Position numbers and translations under genes: made by a program. The notes under the pieces are model-generated. The model was not told where the DNA came from and did no database searches. It worked only from the letters and a program-made list of their open reading frames with translations. Positions 1 through 8,613 of a DNA stretch of 64,000 nt are shown piece after piece; the stretch's first letter is position 1; every line of letters starts with the position of its first letter. This DNA comes from Bacteroidota bacterium (lineage in GTDB: Bacteria > Bacteroidota > Ignavibacteria > UBA10030 > UBA8401), in the NCBI GenBank assembly GCA_027622375.1, contig JAQCAB010000007.1:17419-81418 (forward strand). Reading direction: 5' to 3'.

Positions 1-1052
1 ATGATGATATAACTAAAAAATCTATTTGCAAATTTTTCAATAAAAAATTAGTTGCAAACAAAGATGCTTTAATAAATATTAAATCACTTTTAAGCTTACG
101 AAATATTCCTCTTTCGAAATTAGCAATTGAGCAAGCAAATATCCCTTCAGATTTTATTCCACTAAAAAATAAATTAGGCACTGCACAGGGATTATTTTAT
201 CAAACTAAAATCAAAAATAAATTTAAATATTTTTTAGCTATGCCCGGTGTTCCTTATGAGATGAAAACTATTATTGAGGATAGTTTTATACCAACTTATA
301 AATCAAAATTTAATGACGAAGTAATTCTTCACAAAACTTTCAAGACAACAGGAATTTCCGAAGCCAATCTTTTTGAAAAAGTTGGTGATGCAAAAAATAT
401 TTTAAAAGGAAATCCAAAATCTACTTTAGCTTATCTACCAAGTCCACGAGGAACAAAATTAAGAATTACAATCAGATCAAAAAATAAAAATAGTGCAAAC
501 CATAAATTAAAAAAAATAGAAGAATTTATAAAATCAAAAGCATCCTCTTTTATTTACACAGAACAAAATTTAGAACTTGAATTTATTATTGGAAAAATTT
601 TAAAAAAGAAAAATTTAACATTATCAATTGCAGAATCATGTACTGGCGGTTATATAAGTAATAGAGTCACAAATGTTGCAGGAAGTTCAAATTATTTTTT
701 GCAAAGTTTTATTACATATAGCAATGAGAGTAAAATTAAAATGCTTGGAGTTTTAAAAAATACTTTAAATAAATTCGGAAGTGTTAGTAAACAAGTTTCA
801 GAACAAATGGCAGTTGGTGCTTTAAAAAATTCAAAATCAAATTATGCAATTTCAATTACTGGAATTGCCGGGCCAACTGGTGGTTCAATCGAAAAACCAA
901 TTGGTAGCGCTTGGATTAGTATTGCAGATTCAAATAAAGTAATTTCAAAATTTTATAATTTTGGAAATAATAGAATACTTTTTAAAGAACGAGCATCTCA
1001 AGCTGCATTAGATTTACTTAGAAGAGTTTTATTAAATCTGCAAATATTTTAA
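1..1052 (+). CDS. cinA: CinA-like protein (nicotinamide-nucleotide amidase), 5' end outside window
   Basis: The reading frame is open from base 3, so the gene starts before the window; 349 residues are visible. The N-terminal part is the end of the MoaB/MogA-like domain, with the family block around 'GTAQG' and 'PGVPYEM' at bases 178-262. The C-terminal part, from about base 570, is the CinA/PncC domain with 'AESCTGG' and 'GIAGPTGG'. PncC-type domains deamidate nicotinamide mononucleotide to nicotinate mononucleotide in pyridine-nucleotide salvage; the MoaB-like domain often has ADP-ribose pyrophosphatase activity. An internal ATG at base 240 is not the real start, because conserved family sequence continues upstream of it. 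The next gene, thpR, begins on the base after the stop codon, and recA follows; cinA-recA adjacency is common in bacteria. Confidence 0.93.
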   Translation, partial: DDITKKSICKFFNKKLVANKDALINIKSLLSLRNIPLSKLAIEQANIPSDFIPLKNKLGTAQGLFYQTKIKNKFKYFLAMPGVPYEMKTIIEDSFIPTYKSKFNDEVILHKTFKTTGISEANLFEKVGDAKNILKGNPKSTLAYLPSPRGTKLRITIRSKNKNSANHKLKKIEEFIKSKASSFIYTEQNLELEFIIGKILKKKNLTLSIAESCTGGYISNRVTNVAGSSNYFLQSFITYSNESKIKMLGVLKNTLNKFGSVSKQVSEQMAVGALKNSKSNYAISITGIAGPTGGSIEKPIGSAWISIADSNKVISKFYNFGNNRILFKERASQAALDLLRRVLLNLQIF

Positions 1053-1622
1053 ATGAATGCTGTTCGTTCATTTATTGGAATCTTCCCTTCTCCTGAAATT
1101 CAAAATCAACTTTATAACTTACCAAAAATATTTGAAATAAAACCCAGCAAAGCACGTTGGGTTGAAGAAAATAATATTCATCTAACTTTAAAATTTTTAG
1201 GAGATCAACAAATTTCAATTCTGCAAAATTTGAGTGACTTAATATCTATTGGTGCACAAAAAATTAACCCGATTAATTTATCAATTTCTTCACTTGGATT
1301 TTTTGAAAGAAATTATGCAAGTGTAATTTTTGCAAAAGGAATAATTGAAGAAACTGAAAATCTAAATAAGTTACTTAATCTAATTGAAAATTGTTTAGTT
1401 GAAATCAATATAAATACAAAAAAGGAGTTTGATTTTAAACCTCATTTTACATTAACTCGATTACATAGAAATATAAAATCGGACTTGCGATTGAAGCTAC
1501 AAACTGCTACTTTTCAACCAATTAAGTTTAAAACTAACTCGTTATTTATTATAAAAAGTATTTTAACAAGTCAAAAACCAATTTATACACAATTACATAA
1601 AATAAATTTAAAAGAGGAATAA
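1053..1622 (+). CDS. thpR: RNA 2',3'-cyclic phosphodiesterase (2H family)
   Basis: This 189-residue protein has the two signature motifs of the 2H phosphoesterase family: 'HLTLKFLG' near residue 43 and 'HFTLTRLH' near residue 131. The paired histidines form the active site. Family members open 2',3'-cyclic phosphates on RNA ends and were first described as tRNA 2'-5' ligases. The ATG directly follows the cinA stop codon. Its last codons (gag gaa taa) supply the Shine-Dalgarno sequence of recA two bases downstream, so the three genes are probably translationally coupled. The physiological RNA substrate cannot be told from sequence. Confidence 0.9.
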   Translation: MNAVRSFIGIFPSPEIQNQLYNLPKIFEIKPSKARWVEENNIHLTLKFLGDQQISILQNLSDLISIGAQKINPINLSISSLGFFERNYASVIFAKGIIEETENLNKLLNLIENCLVEININTKKEFDFKPHFTLTRLHRNIKSDLRLKLQTATFQPIKFKTNSLFIIKSILTSQKPIYTQLHKINLKEE

Positions 1623-1624
1623 AA

Positions 1625-2686
1625 ATGTCAGAAGATAAAGAAGCTCGGGTTCAAGCTCTAAAAATTGCGATTGAGCAAATTGAAAAAAATTATGGCAAAG
1701 GATCAATCATGAGGTTGGGTGATGGCCCAATTGCTCAACTTGACGTAATCTCAACTGGTTCAATCTCACTTGATAACGCATTAGGAATAGGTGGAATTCC
1801 GCGTGGAAGAGTTATTGAGATTTACGGTCCAGAATCATCAGGGAAAACAACTTTAAGTTTAACAATTTTAGCAGAAGCACAAAAACTTGGCGGAATTGTT
1901 GCATTTATAGATGCTGAACATGCTCTTGATATTAACTATGCAAAAAAATTAGGAGTTGATACAGCATCATTATTGCTTTCGCAGCCTGAGTTTGGTGAAC
2001 AAGCTTTAGAAATTGTTGAAACATTAGTTCGTAGCGGCGCAATTGACGCAATTGTAATTGATTCAGTTGCTGCATTAACTCCACGCGCAGAAATTGAAGG
2101 AGAAATGGGAGATCCAACAATGGGCGTTCATGCAAGATTAATGTCTCAAGCTTTGCGAAAATTAACTGCGTCTATCAGTAAATCAAAAACGTCTGTAATT
2201 TTTACAAATCAGCTTCGCCAAAAAATTGGAATTATGTTTGGCAATCCCGAAACTACAACTGGTGGGAACGCATTAAAATTTTATGCCACAATTCGTATGG
2301 ATGTTCGCAGAATTGAAGCAATAAAAGATGGAACTACTATTATTGGCAACAGAACTAAAGTTAAAGTTGTAAAAAATAAAGTTGCTCCTCCATTTAAAGA
2401 AGCTCAATTTGATATTTTGTATAACGAAGGAATTTCAAAAATTGGAGATATTATTGATACTGCAGTCGATCAAAATATTATTGCAAAAAGTGGATCTTGG
2501 TTTTCTTTCGGTCCAGAAAGAATTGGTCAAGGTCGTGATGCTGTAAAAGCTTTTTTAAATAGCAATCCTGATATTTTAAATACTATTACAATTGAAGTTA
2601 AAAAGAAACTTGGACTAATTAAAACTGATCCAACAACAGCAACTTCATCAACAAAATCTGCATCGGCAAAAAAAGCATCTAAATAA
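1625..2686 (+). CDS. recA: Recombinase RecA
   Basis: The 353-residue protein is full length for RecA. Walker A 'GPESSGKTT' lies at about residues 68-76, followed by the central ATPase core and the '[20 protein letters not shown]' L2-loop region. RecA polymerises on single-stranded DNA, drives strand exchange and triggers LexA self-cleavage. The last 15 residues are rich in Ser, Ala, Thr and Lys, whereas E. coli RecA ends in an acidic tail that restrains filament activity. It lies 14 bp upstream of recX, the usual modulator. I did not find a convincing LexA box; expression is probably driven from a promoter upstream of thpR or cinA. Confidence 0.98.
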   Translation: MSEDKEARVQALKIAIEQIEKNYGKGSIMRLGDGPIAQLDVISTGSISLDNALGIGGIPRGRVIEIYGPESSGKTTLSLTILAEAQKLGGIVAFIDAEHALDINYAKKLGVDTASLLLSQPEFGEQALEIVETLVRSGAIDAIVIDSVAALTPRAEIEGEMGDPTMGVHARLMSQALRKLTASISKSKTSVIFTNQLRQKIGIMFGNPETTTGGNALKFYATIRMDVRRIEAIKDGTTIIGNRTKVKVVKNKVAPPFKEAQFDILYNEGISKIGDIIDTAVDQNIIAKSGSWFSFGPERIGQGRDAVKAFLNSNPDILNTITIEVKKKLGLIKTDPTTATSSTKSASAKKASK

Positions 2687-2700
2687 TTAATTTTATTTTT

Positions 2701-3339
2701 ATGAAAATTACATCTATTGAAAAGCAGAAACGAAGAAATAATAGATATTCTGTTTTCATTGATGATAAATTTTCATTTGGAGTAAGTGATATTGTTTTAA
2801 GTAATTATAATTTGCATAATGGTTTAGAAATTGATGAAAATGAATTAATTAAAATTTCTGAAATGGAGGATGTTGAAAGAGGAATGCGAATCGCGTTTCG
2901 TTATAACGCACAACGTCCTCGCTCTGAATTTGAATTTAAAACTCGACTTGCTAAAAATAAACTTTCAAAAAATGTAATTAACTCAATTATTATAAAACTA
3001 AATTCCTCTTTATTAATTAATGATGCTGAATTCGCTAGAATGTTTGTTGCGGATAAATTAAAGTTTAGACCGATTTCAAGGATAAAAATGGAAAATGAAC
3101 TTCTTAAAAAAGGCATTTCCAGAAATTTGTCAGAATCAATTCTTGATAAATATTATTCTGAATCTTCTGAAAAGGAATTTGCCACTGAACTCGCAAAAAA
3201 AAGATTCTCAAGATATTTTAAAAATAAAATTACTGATGAGAGCATAAAAAAAGTTATGAATTTTTTACTAAGGCGAGGATATTCATTTTCTCTTATCAGC
3301 GATGTCTTAAAATTATTTACTAAAACTTCAGTTTACTAA
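2701..3339 (+). CDS. recX: Regulatory protein RecX
   Basis: This 212-residue protein lies directly downstream of recA in the same direction. It has the RecX layout: a basic N-terminal segment ('KITSIEKQKRRNNRYSVFID'), then three-helix repeats including 'RPRSEFEFKTRL' and a C-terminal 'LLRRGYSFSLISDVL'. RecX binds along the groove of the RecA filament and limits its extension, which prevents excess recombination. Identification rests on these motifs and on the recA-recX order, which is the classic arrangement. Confidence 0.9.
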   Translation: MKITSIEKQKRRNNRYSVFIDDKFSFGVSDIVLSNYNLHNGLEIDENELIKISEMEDVERGMRIAFRYNAQRPRSEFEFKTRLAKNKLSKNVINSIIIKLNSSLLINDAEFARMFVADKLKFRPISRIKMENELLKKGISRNLSESILDKYYSESSEKEFATELAKKRFSRYFKNKITDESIKKVMNFLLRRGYSFSLISDVLKLFTKTSVY

Positions 3340-3341
3340 TT

Positions 3342-4381
3342 ATGCAAACCTTTTTTCAATCAAGAATGTGGAAAGTTTTATTGGTTACTTTTTTAATGAT
3401 TCTTCCAATTGTTATTTTAGCGCAATTTACGCAAGTGTTTTTAATTTTAGTTCTCTCATTCGCTTTTACAATAGTTTCAAAACCAATTATTGATAAACTT
3501 GAAAAGAAAAAAATTAGCCGAACAATTTCTATTTTACTTTACTTTTTATTTTTAGGAAGTATACTTGGCACTTCTGGAATTTATTTATTCCCGATGTTGA
3601 TTGACCAAATTAAAAATATATCTGAAATGTTACAGGGTGATAAATTAGATAAATTAATAGCCTCTCTAATTCTTTCAATCCAATCTTTTTTACCTTTTAT
3701 AAATTCAACAGAAGTTTCAAGTAATATCAAATCAGCAATAGAATCATCTCAAGTTAATTCCCTTTCGATGGCGGCAACAATTATCGAAATAGTTTTAACT
3801 TTGGTTCTTGTCCCCTTAATATCTTTTTTTCTTTTAAAAGATTATTACAAAATGCAAAAATTTATAATTGAAAAAGTATCAAACAAATATTTTGAAATGG
3901 CTTTAAATATGATTTATAAATTGGAACTGCAATTAACAAAATATATTCAAGGTGTTGTTACAGAATCTTTCATCGTTTCAATCTTATACGGTATTGGATA
4001 TTGGATGATTGATATCAGATATGCTTTTATTTTAGGATTAATTGGTGGCATATTTAATATTATTCCTTTGCAGGTCCTTTTATTGCAGCAATCCCAGTTA
4101 TATTTTCATCGGTGTTGCAGTTTGATGACTTAAGAATGTTGATCCCAATTTTAATTATAAATTTGATCGTTCAGCAACTTGATGAAATTGTAATTCAACC
4201 AAATGTTTATGGTAAAATTTTACATATGCATCCACTCGTAATTATTTTAGCAATTTTAATTGGAAATGAATTAATGGGAATTATGGGGATGATTTTAGCT
4301 ATTCCAATTTACACAATTATTTCAGTTACAATTAAAGAAACAAGTTGGGGATTATTAAATTATAAAATTACAAGATTATAA
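3342..4381 (+). pseudogene. AI-2E family transporter (PerM-like), interrupted by a one-base frameshift
   Basis: Two overlapping frames together encode one membrane protein. The first 3342-4069 portion gives several hydrophobic segments, then leaves frame at the motif 'NIIP'. Adding one T within the T run at 4067-4069 restores the family block 'NIIPFAGPFIAAIPV' and joins it to the downstream frame (ending at 4381), which contains 'QQLDEIVIQPNVYG' and 'PIYTII'. These are conserved C-terminal blocks of the AI-2E/PerM family of about 345-residue permeases with seven to eight membrane segments; some members export AI-2 or act as Na+/H+ antiporters. A sequencing or assembly error in a homopolymer is as likely as true inactivation, because both halves are otherwise undamaged. 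Confidence 0.85.
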
Positions 4382-4386
4382 TTTTT

Positions 4387-5073
4387 GTGAATTCAGAAAA
4401 TCATCACAATAAAGTTGTTGTTGATATTGAAACTGTCGGCATCGATTTTGAAACATTAGATAGCGATCAGCAAAAATATCTTTTAAAATTTGCAAAGAGC
4501 GAAGAAGATGCTGCACAAATCAAACAACAATTAAATCTTTATCCACTCACCGCACAAATTGTTGCAATTGGCTTATTAGATCCAGATACAGAAAAAGGAA
4601 TTATTTTATTTCAATCTGATAAAGTTGAAAATTATTTTTCAGAAGATAATAAAATTACATTCTCAAGTGATTCTGAAAAAAATATAGTAACTACTTTTTG
4701 GAGCATTATGCAAAACTGTAATAAAATTATTACTTTTAATGGCCGAGGATTTGATGCTCCCTTTTTAATGATTCGATCTGCGATGCTGGATATTAAAACA
4801 ACTGTTAATTTAATGCCAAATCGATATTCAACTGATAAACATATTGATTTACTTGATCAGTTAACATTTTATAGTGCAACTCGAAAATTTAGTTTAGATT
4901 TTTATTGTAAACAATTCGGGATTGAAAGTCCAAAATCTCACGGAATAACTGGCTTGGATATGAATAAAATGTTTAATGATAAAAAATTTAAAGAAATTGC
5001 AGAATATTGTTTGTGGGATCTAAAAGCAACTGCGCAATTATATCATAAATGGGCACAAAATATTTCTCATTAA
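4387..5073 (+). CDS. Predicted 3'-5' exonuclease, DnaQ/PolB-exonuclease-like (DEDDy)
   Basis: The 228-residue protein starts with GTG five bases after the preceding gene. It carries the DEDDy exonuclease motifs: 'VVVDIET' (Exo I, about residues 10-16), 'FNGRGFDAPFL' (Exo II, about residue 118) and 'YCLWDLKAT' (Exo III, Tyr and Asp four apart, about residue 207). This pattern matches the stand-alone proteins annotated as related to the exonuclease domain of DNA polymerase B. They are expected to remove nucleotides from 3' ends with two metal ions. The biological role is not known, and proximity to recA-recX only hints at DNA metabolism. Confidence 0.8.
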   Translation: MNSENHHNKVVVDIETVGIDFETLDSDQQKYLLKFAKSEEDAAQIKQQLNLYPLTAQIVAIGLLDPDTEKGIILFQSDKVENYFSEDNKITFSSDSEKNIVTTFWSIMQNCNKIITFNGRGFDAPFLMIRSAMLDIKTTVNLMPNRYSTDKHIDLLDQLTFYSATRKFSLDFYCKQFGIESPKSHGITGLDMNKMFNDKKFKEIAEYCLWDLKATAQLYHKWAQNISH

Positions 5074-5161
5074 AATCAATTGATATTAATTGATTAATTC
5101 AATCATAATCCATATATTCGTGCTCTTAAAAACCCATTAAAGAGCGATTTAATTATAAAAA
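5074..5161 (+). promoter_or_regulatory. Leader region of prs with two hairpins
   Basis: The 88-bp gap holds an inverted repeat with 8-bp arms and a 6-base loop at 5074-5095, directly after the exonuclease stop codon. A second hairpin has arms GCTCTT and AAGAGC at 5122-5127 and 5140-5145. The first is entirely AT-rich and lacks a T tract, so it is a weak terminator at best. The second lies 16 bases before the prs ATG and could influence translation. Neither matches a leader class I recognise. Confidence 0.3.
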
Positions 5162-6100
5162 ATGTCCAACTTAAAAATCTTCTCTTGCAGAGGTAATTTA
5201 CCTCTCGCAGAAAAAATCGCAAAACATCTTGGTGTTAAGCTGGGCAAATTGGAAATTAAAAATTTTAGTGATGGCGAAATTTGGGTTAAGTTCCTTGATA
5301 ATATTCGTGGTAGTGATGTTTACATTATTCAACCAACAAATCCACCTGCCGAAAACTTGATGGAGCTTTTAATTGCAACTGACGCAGCAAAAAGAGCATC
5401 GGCAAATAAAGTTAATTTAGTAATTCCCTATTTTGGATATGCGCGGCAAGATCGAAAAGATCAACCTCGAGTTTCAATTACTGCAAAATTAGTTGCAAAC
5501 TTATTTACACATTCTGGCGCAGATAGAGTAATTACAATGGATTTGCATGCTCCTCAAATTCAAGGGTTTTTTGATATTCCTTTTGATCATATTTATTCAT
5601 CTGCAGTAATTATAAATTATTTCAGGAAAAAAAATATTCCGAATCTAGTTATTGTGTCACCCGATGTTGGTGGAATTAAAATGGCAAGAGCTTACGCTAC
5701 AAGATTAAATTGTGATATTTGTTTAATTGATAAGCGACGACCAAAAGCAAATGAAGTTGAAGTAATGAATATAATTGGTGATGTAAAAAATAAAAATATT
5801 TTAATTGTTGATGATATAATTGATACTGCTAGAACTTTTACAGCAGCAGTTAAAATGTTAAAGGCAAATGGAGCAAAAGATGTTTACGGCGCTTGCACAC
5901 ACCCGATTTTATCTGGTAATGCTGTTGAGCGGATTGAAAAAAGTGAAATTAAAAAATTAATTGTAACTGATTCAATCCCATTACAAAAAATAAGCAACAA
6001 AGTAGAAATTGTTACAATAAATAAAATTCTTGCAGAAGCAATTCAAAGAACATTTGAAAATAAGTCTGTTAGCACATTGTTTGATATAAATAAAAGTTAA
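5162..6100 (+). CDS. prs: Ribose-phosphate pyrophosphokinase (PRPP synthetase)
   Basis: This 312-residue protein is the usual length of class I PRPP synthetase. It makes 5-phosphoribosyl-1-diphosphate from ribose 5-phosphate and ATP, the precursor of purines, pyrimidines, NAD, His and Trp. Visible landmarks are 'RQDRKDQPR' near residue 98, 'DLHAPQIQGFFDIP' near residue 128 and the PRPP-binding loop 'IVDDIIDTARTF' near residue 218. It is followed 14 bp later by rplY, an order (prs-ctc/rplY) found widely in bacteria. Confidence 0.97.
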   Translation: MSNLKIFSCRGNLPLAEKIAKHLGVKLGKLEIKNFSDGEIWVKFLDNIRGSDVYIIQPTNPPAENLMELLIATDAAKRASANKVNLVIPYFGYARQDRKDQPRVSITAKLVANLFTHSGADRVITMDLHAPQIQGFFDIPFDHIYSSAVIINYFRKKNIPNLVIVSPDVGGIKMARAYATRLNCDICLIDKRRPKANEVEVMNIIGDVKNKNILIVDDIIDTARTFTAAVKMLKANGAKDVYGACTHPILSGNAVERIEKSEIKKLIVTDSIPLQKISNKVEIVTINKILAEAIQRTFENKSVSTLFDINKS

Positions 6101-6114
6101 AAAGGTATAAAAAA

Positions 6115-6771
6115 ATGTCTGAAATTAAATTAGAAGCAAAAATTGCAAATAAAGCAGATAAATCTGTAAAATCAATTCGAGATAGTGGATTAATTCCTGG
6201 AATATTTTACAGCCATGGCGAAGAAAATATTCGTTTTAGCGCAACTATTTTAGATTTACGCCCAATCGTATTTACATCTGATACTCATATTATAAATTTA
6301 AATTTCGATAATGGGATTTCTAAAAAATGTATTTTAAAAGATATTCAATTTGATCCAGTTACAGATCTTCTGATTCATGTAGATTTACAAGGAATCAAAG
6401 AAAAAGAAAAATTAAATATTAATATTCCTGTTATTTTAAAAGGATCGGCTCAAGGTGTAAAAGATGGTGGAGTATTACAATTTAATATGCACACACTTCA
6501 TATCTCTTGCTTGCCAAAATATATTCCTGAACATATCAAACTTGATATTACAAATTTAAAAATTAATGATTCAATCCACGTTCGAGATCTTGTTTTGGAA
6601 AATATTACCATACTTGATAATTTAAAAAATAATATTGTCGGAGTTGTTCCTCCAACAGTAATAAAAGAAGAAACACCTGCCGATGTTGCACTAGTACCTA
6701 CTGAACCCGAATTAATTACTCGTGCTAAAAAAGATGATGAAGAAGCTGTAATTGAAGAACAAAAAAAATAA
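6115..6771 (+). CDS. rplY: 50S ribosomal protein L25, Ctc type
   Basis: The 218-residue protein has the N-terminal L25 beta-barrel, which binds 5S rRNA, and the C-terminal TL5/Ctc domain. It ends in a variable acidic and lysine-rich tail. The phrase 'GLIPGIFYSHGEENI' near residue 25 and 'DPVTDLLIHVDLQGI' near residue 81 are typical. Long Ctc-type L25 proteins are linked to general stress in Bacillus. A Shine-Dalgarno-like AAAGG lies 10 bases before the ATG. It follows prs and precedes the S6-S18-L9 operon, and a perfect palindrome separates it from rpsF. Confidence 0.93.
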   Translation: MSEIKLEAKIANKADKSVKSIRDSGLIPGIFYSHGEENIRFSATILDLRPIVFTSDTHIINLNFDNGISKKCILKDIQFDPVTDLLIHVDLQGIKEKEKLNINIPVILKGSAQGVKDGGVLQFNMHTLHISCLPKYIPEHIKLDITNLKINDSIHVRDLVLENITILDNLKNNIVGVVPPTVIKEETPADVALVPTEPELITRAKKDDEEAVIEEQKK

Positions 6772-6791
6772 TTAACTAATTAATAAATCCT

Positions 6792-6827
6792 GCCAATTGT
6801 TTAAACAATTGGCCTTTAGTCCAAAGG
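6792..6827 (+). promoter_or_regulatory. rpsF leader: perfect palindrome plus hairpin that can mask the ribosome binding site
   Basis: Bases 6792-6813 form a perfect 22-bp palindrome (arms beginning GCCAATTG). It overlaps a second short hairpin in which CCTTT at 6813-6817 pairs with AAAGG at 6823-6827. The AAAGG is part of the rpsF Shine-Dalgarno sequence AAAGGAG, six bases before the ATG. The two structures share base 6813, so they are partly exclusive. This is what a switchable leader looks like; binding of S6:S18 to their own rpsF leader is known in other bacteria. There is no long T tract, so simple termination is less likely. Confidence 0.5.
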
Positions 6828-6834
6828 AGAAAAG

Positions 6835-7191
6835 ATGACTGAAAAACAAAAACGCGTTTATGAAGCGTTATTTATCATAAATGCTACACTCGATGATCCA
6901 ACAATCGAGGGAATAATTCAAAAAACAAACGATTTTCTGACTACAAATGGTGCAGAAATTGTTTTATTAAATAAATGGGGACGAAAACGTTTTGCTTATC
7001 CAATTAAGAAAAAATCAAACGGATATTATACACTGTTCGAGTTTAAACATTCTGGTGAAATTATTCATCAGTTAGAAAGATTTTTTCATCTTGAGGAAGA
7101 GATATATCGATTCCTCGTTATCAAATTAGATAAAAAAGCACTTTTAGCAAAAACTCAACCTAAAAAAGTTGAGGAAGGAGTTTCAATATGA
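6835..7191 (+). CDS. rpsF: 30S ribosomal protein S6
   Basis: The 118-residue protein shows the S6 pattern: '[20 protein letters not shown]' at the N-terminus, '[23 protein letters not shown]' in the middle and '[12 protein letters not shown]' near the end. S6 binds S18 as a dimer on the platform of the 30S subunit. AAAGGAG lies six bases before the ATG. Its stop codon overlaps the rpsR start (ATGA), giving tight coupling with its partner. No ssb gene lies between rpsF and rpsR, unlike the enterobacterial or Bacillus operons. Confidence 0.97.
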   Translation: MTEKQKRVYEALFIINATLDDPTIEGIIQKTNDFLTTNGAEIVLLNKWGRKRFAYPIKKKSNGYYTLFEFKHSGEIIHQLERFFHLEEEIYRFLVIKLDKKALLAKTQPKKVEEGVSI

Positions 7192-7487
7192 GAAAACCTG
7201 AATTTGTAAAAAAAGATTACAAGTCAAATAAACAAGATGGTTATTTTAAAAAAAGAGATCAGAATGTTGAACTAAAAAAACGTAATTGCCGTTTCTGCGA
7301 ATCAAAAGATATTTACATCGATTATAAAGATGAAAAACGTTTAATAAGATTATTAAATGAGCAAGGTAAAATTACTCCAAAGCGAATTACTGGAACTTGT
7401 GCAAAACATCAAAGAATGTTAGTGCGATCAATTAAAAGAGCAAGATTTATTGGATTGCTACCTTTTGTTGCGGAAGCAGTAAAATAA
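7188..7487 (+). CDS. rpsR: 30S ribosomal protein S18
   Basis: The 99-residue protein has a basic variable N-terminus of about 30 residues, then the S18 core: '[17 protein letters not shown]', '[20 protein letters not shown]' and '[10 protein letters not shown]'. S18 forms a heterodimer with S6 in the small ribosomal subunit. The start overlaps the rpsF stop codon by four bases. The cysteines in 'CRFC' together with 'CAKH' suggest the zinc-binding (C+) form of S18; that is inference from the pattern. Confidence 0.97.
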   Translation: MRKPEFVKKDYKSNKQDGYFKKRDQNVELKKRNCRFCESKDIYIDYKDEKRLIRLLNEQGKITPKRITGTCAKHQRMLVRSIKRARFIGLLPFVAEAVK

Positions 7488-7498
7488 GAGAGGATAAA

Positions 7499-7942
7499 AT
7501 GAAAATAGTACTTAGAAAAAATGTAGAAAATCTTGGTAAAACCGGCGAGATTGTTGTTGTAAAAGATGGTTTTGCACGTAATTATTTATTGCCACGTAAT
7601 CTTGCATTCCCTGCAACTGCAAATTATTTACGCGTTTTAGAAGAAGAAAAAAAACAAGTTGTTCGTACAACCGAAAAAAAGAAAAAAACTGCCGAGGAAT
7701 TATCTGTAAAACTTGGTAATACTTCTGTTACGATTTCTGTGAAAGTTGGAGAAGAAGATAAAATTTTCGGTTCGGTAACTTCTCAAATGATTTCTGATGC
7801 TTTGAAAGAAAAAGGATTTGACATCGAAAAAAATACAATTGTACTTGATGAACAAATTAAATCACTCGGGATATTTGAAGTAAAAGTAAATTTATTTCAT
7901 GAAGTAAGTGCAGTTGTAAAAGTTTGGGTGGTTCGGGAATAA
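7499..7942 (+). CDS. rplI: 50S ribosomal protein L9
   Basis: The 147-residue protein begins with the canonical L9 N-terminal domain 'MKIVLRKNVENLGKTGEIV' and 'RNYLLPRNLAFPAT'. A long connecting helix rich in Glu and Lys follows, then the C-terminal domain ('KIFGSVTSQMISDAL'). L9 reaches away from the large subunit at the L1 side and helps maintain reading-frame fidelity. AGAGAGGA stands a few bases before the ATG. It is the last gene of the S6-S18-L9 operon and is followed by a strong hairpin terminator. Confidence 0.97.
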   Translation: MKIVLRKNVENLGKTGEIVVVKDGFARNYLLPRNLAFPATANYLRVLEEEKKQVVRTTEKKKKTAEELSVKLGNTSVTISVKVGEEDKIFGSVTSQMISDALKEKGFDIEKNTIVLDEQIKSLGIFEVKVNLFHEVSAVVKVWVVRE

Positions 7943-7963
7943 TTAATTTATATTTTTCAAAAT

Positions 7964-7997
7964 AAAAGCCCAGCTAAATTTAGTTGGGCTTTTTTAT
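7964..7997 (+). terminator. Rho-independent terminator of the rpsF-rpsR-rplI operon, probably bidirectional
   Basis: The arms AAAAGCCCAGCTAAA (7964-7978) and TTTAGTTGGGCTTTT (7979-7993) are complementary apart from one G-U pair; the innermost bases form the loop. The T run continues to 7996. The GC-rich centre GCCCA/TGGGC gives a stable stem. On the minus strand the same hairpin is also followed by T-rich sequence, so it could serve the convergent gene at 8065-8595 as well. Confidence 0.9.
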
Positions 7998-8064
7998 TTT
8001 ATAGAAGATTTATTTTTTCCCGTTTTTTAATAAACTTTTAGTTTTAAGCTTACCACTTCCTAAA

Positions 8065-8595
8065 TCAATAAATACTTTTTTCTATTAATCCCTCGTTAGA
8101 AGTTTTTACAATTTCTAAAAAAAATTCTATGTAAAGGGCAGGGAAGATGAATGCGAAATATTTTTCCCATCTTCTTGGAAATAAATTTGCCAACAAACTA
8201 ATTCCAAATACTTTGTATAAATCTGTAAACCAAAGTTTATGTTTTTTAATTTTAAAAAGATTAGAGTTTGTAAGTAATGCAAAACTTATCCAACCAAAAT
8301 GATGATAATGTTCCAAGTCGCCGTAAGAAAGTTGCGATGAATAATGTGGGGTTATAATTCTTACAACTGCGCCATGTTTTGCAATTCTGTGGACTTCGTT
8401 CATAACAAGAAGTGGTTTTTCCACATGCTCAATTACATGCGACATTTCAATGTAATCAAATTCATTATCGTTAAATGGATAAGGGAAAACATTTAAATCA
8501 TGCACAACATCAACATGCGGGGCTTTTCTTTTATCCATTCCAATTGAACCCTCTTTTTTGGTGTGAATTCCGCAACCCAAATCTAAAATTTTCAT
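8065..8595 (-). CDS. Class I SAM-dependent methyltransferase
   Basis: This 176-residue protein opens with the SAM-binding motif 'ILDLGCGIHTKKEGSIGMD'. It continues with 'FDYIEMSHVIEHVEKP', the acidic post-motif and 'HVIEH' pattern of methyltransferase family 11 proteins. The C-terminal half contains 'GDLEHYHHFGW', often seen in methyltransferases of cell-surface or glycan clusters, but no substrate can be assigned. It lies 18 bp downstream of the M24 peptidase gene on the same strand, so the two may be co-transcribed. It is short for the family but has the complete Rossmann core. Confidence 0.75.
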   Translation of the reverse strand: MKILDLGCGIHTKKEGSIGMDKRKAPHVDVVHDLNVFPYPFNDNEFDYIEMSHVIEHVEKPLLVMNEVHRIAKHGAVVRIITPHYSSQLSYGDLEHYHHFGWISFALLTNSNLFKIKKHKLWFTDLYKVFGISLLANLFPRRWEKYFAFIFPALYIEFFLEIVKTSNEGLIEKSIY

Positions 8596-8613
8596 TTCAA
8601 TTCTTTAAAATAA

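Noticed and set aside
4112..4381. A separate small membrane protein gene after the first part of the AI-2E transporter
   Set aside because: Its sequence is the conserved C-terminal part of the same transporter, restored by a single base; it has no own ribosome binding site.
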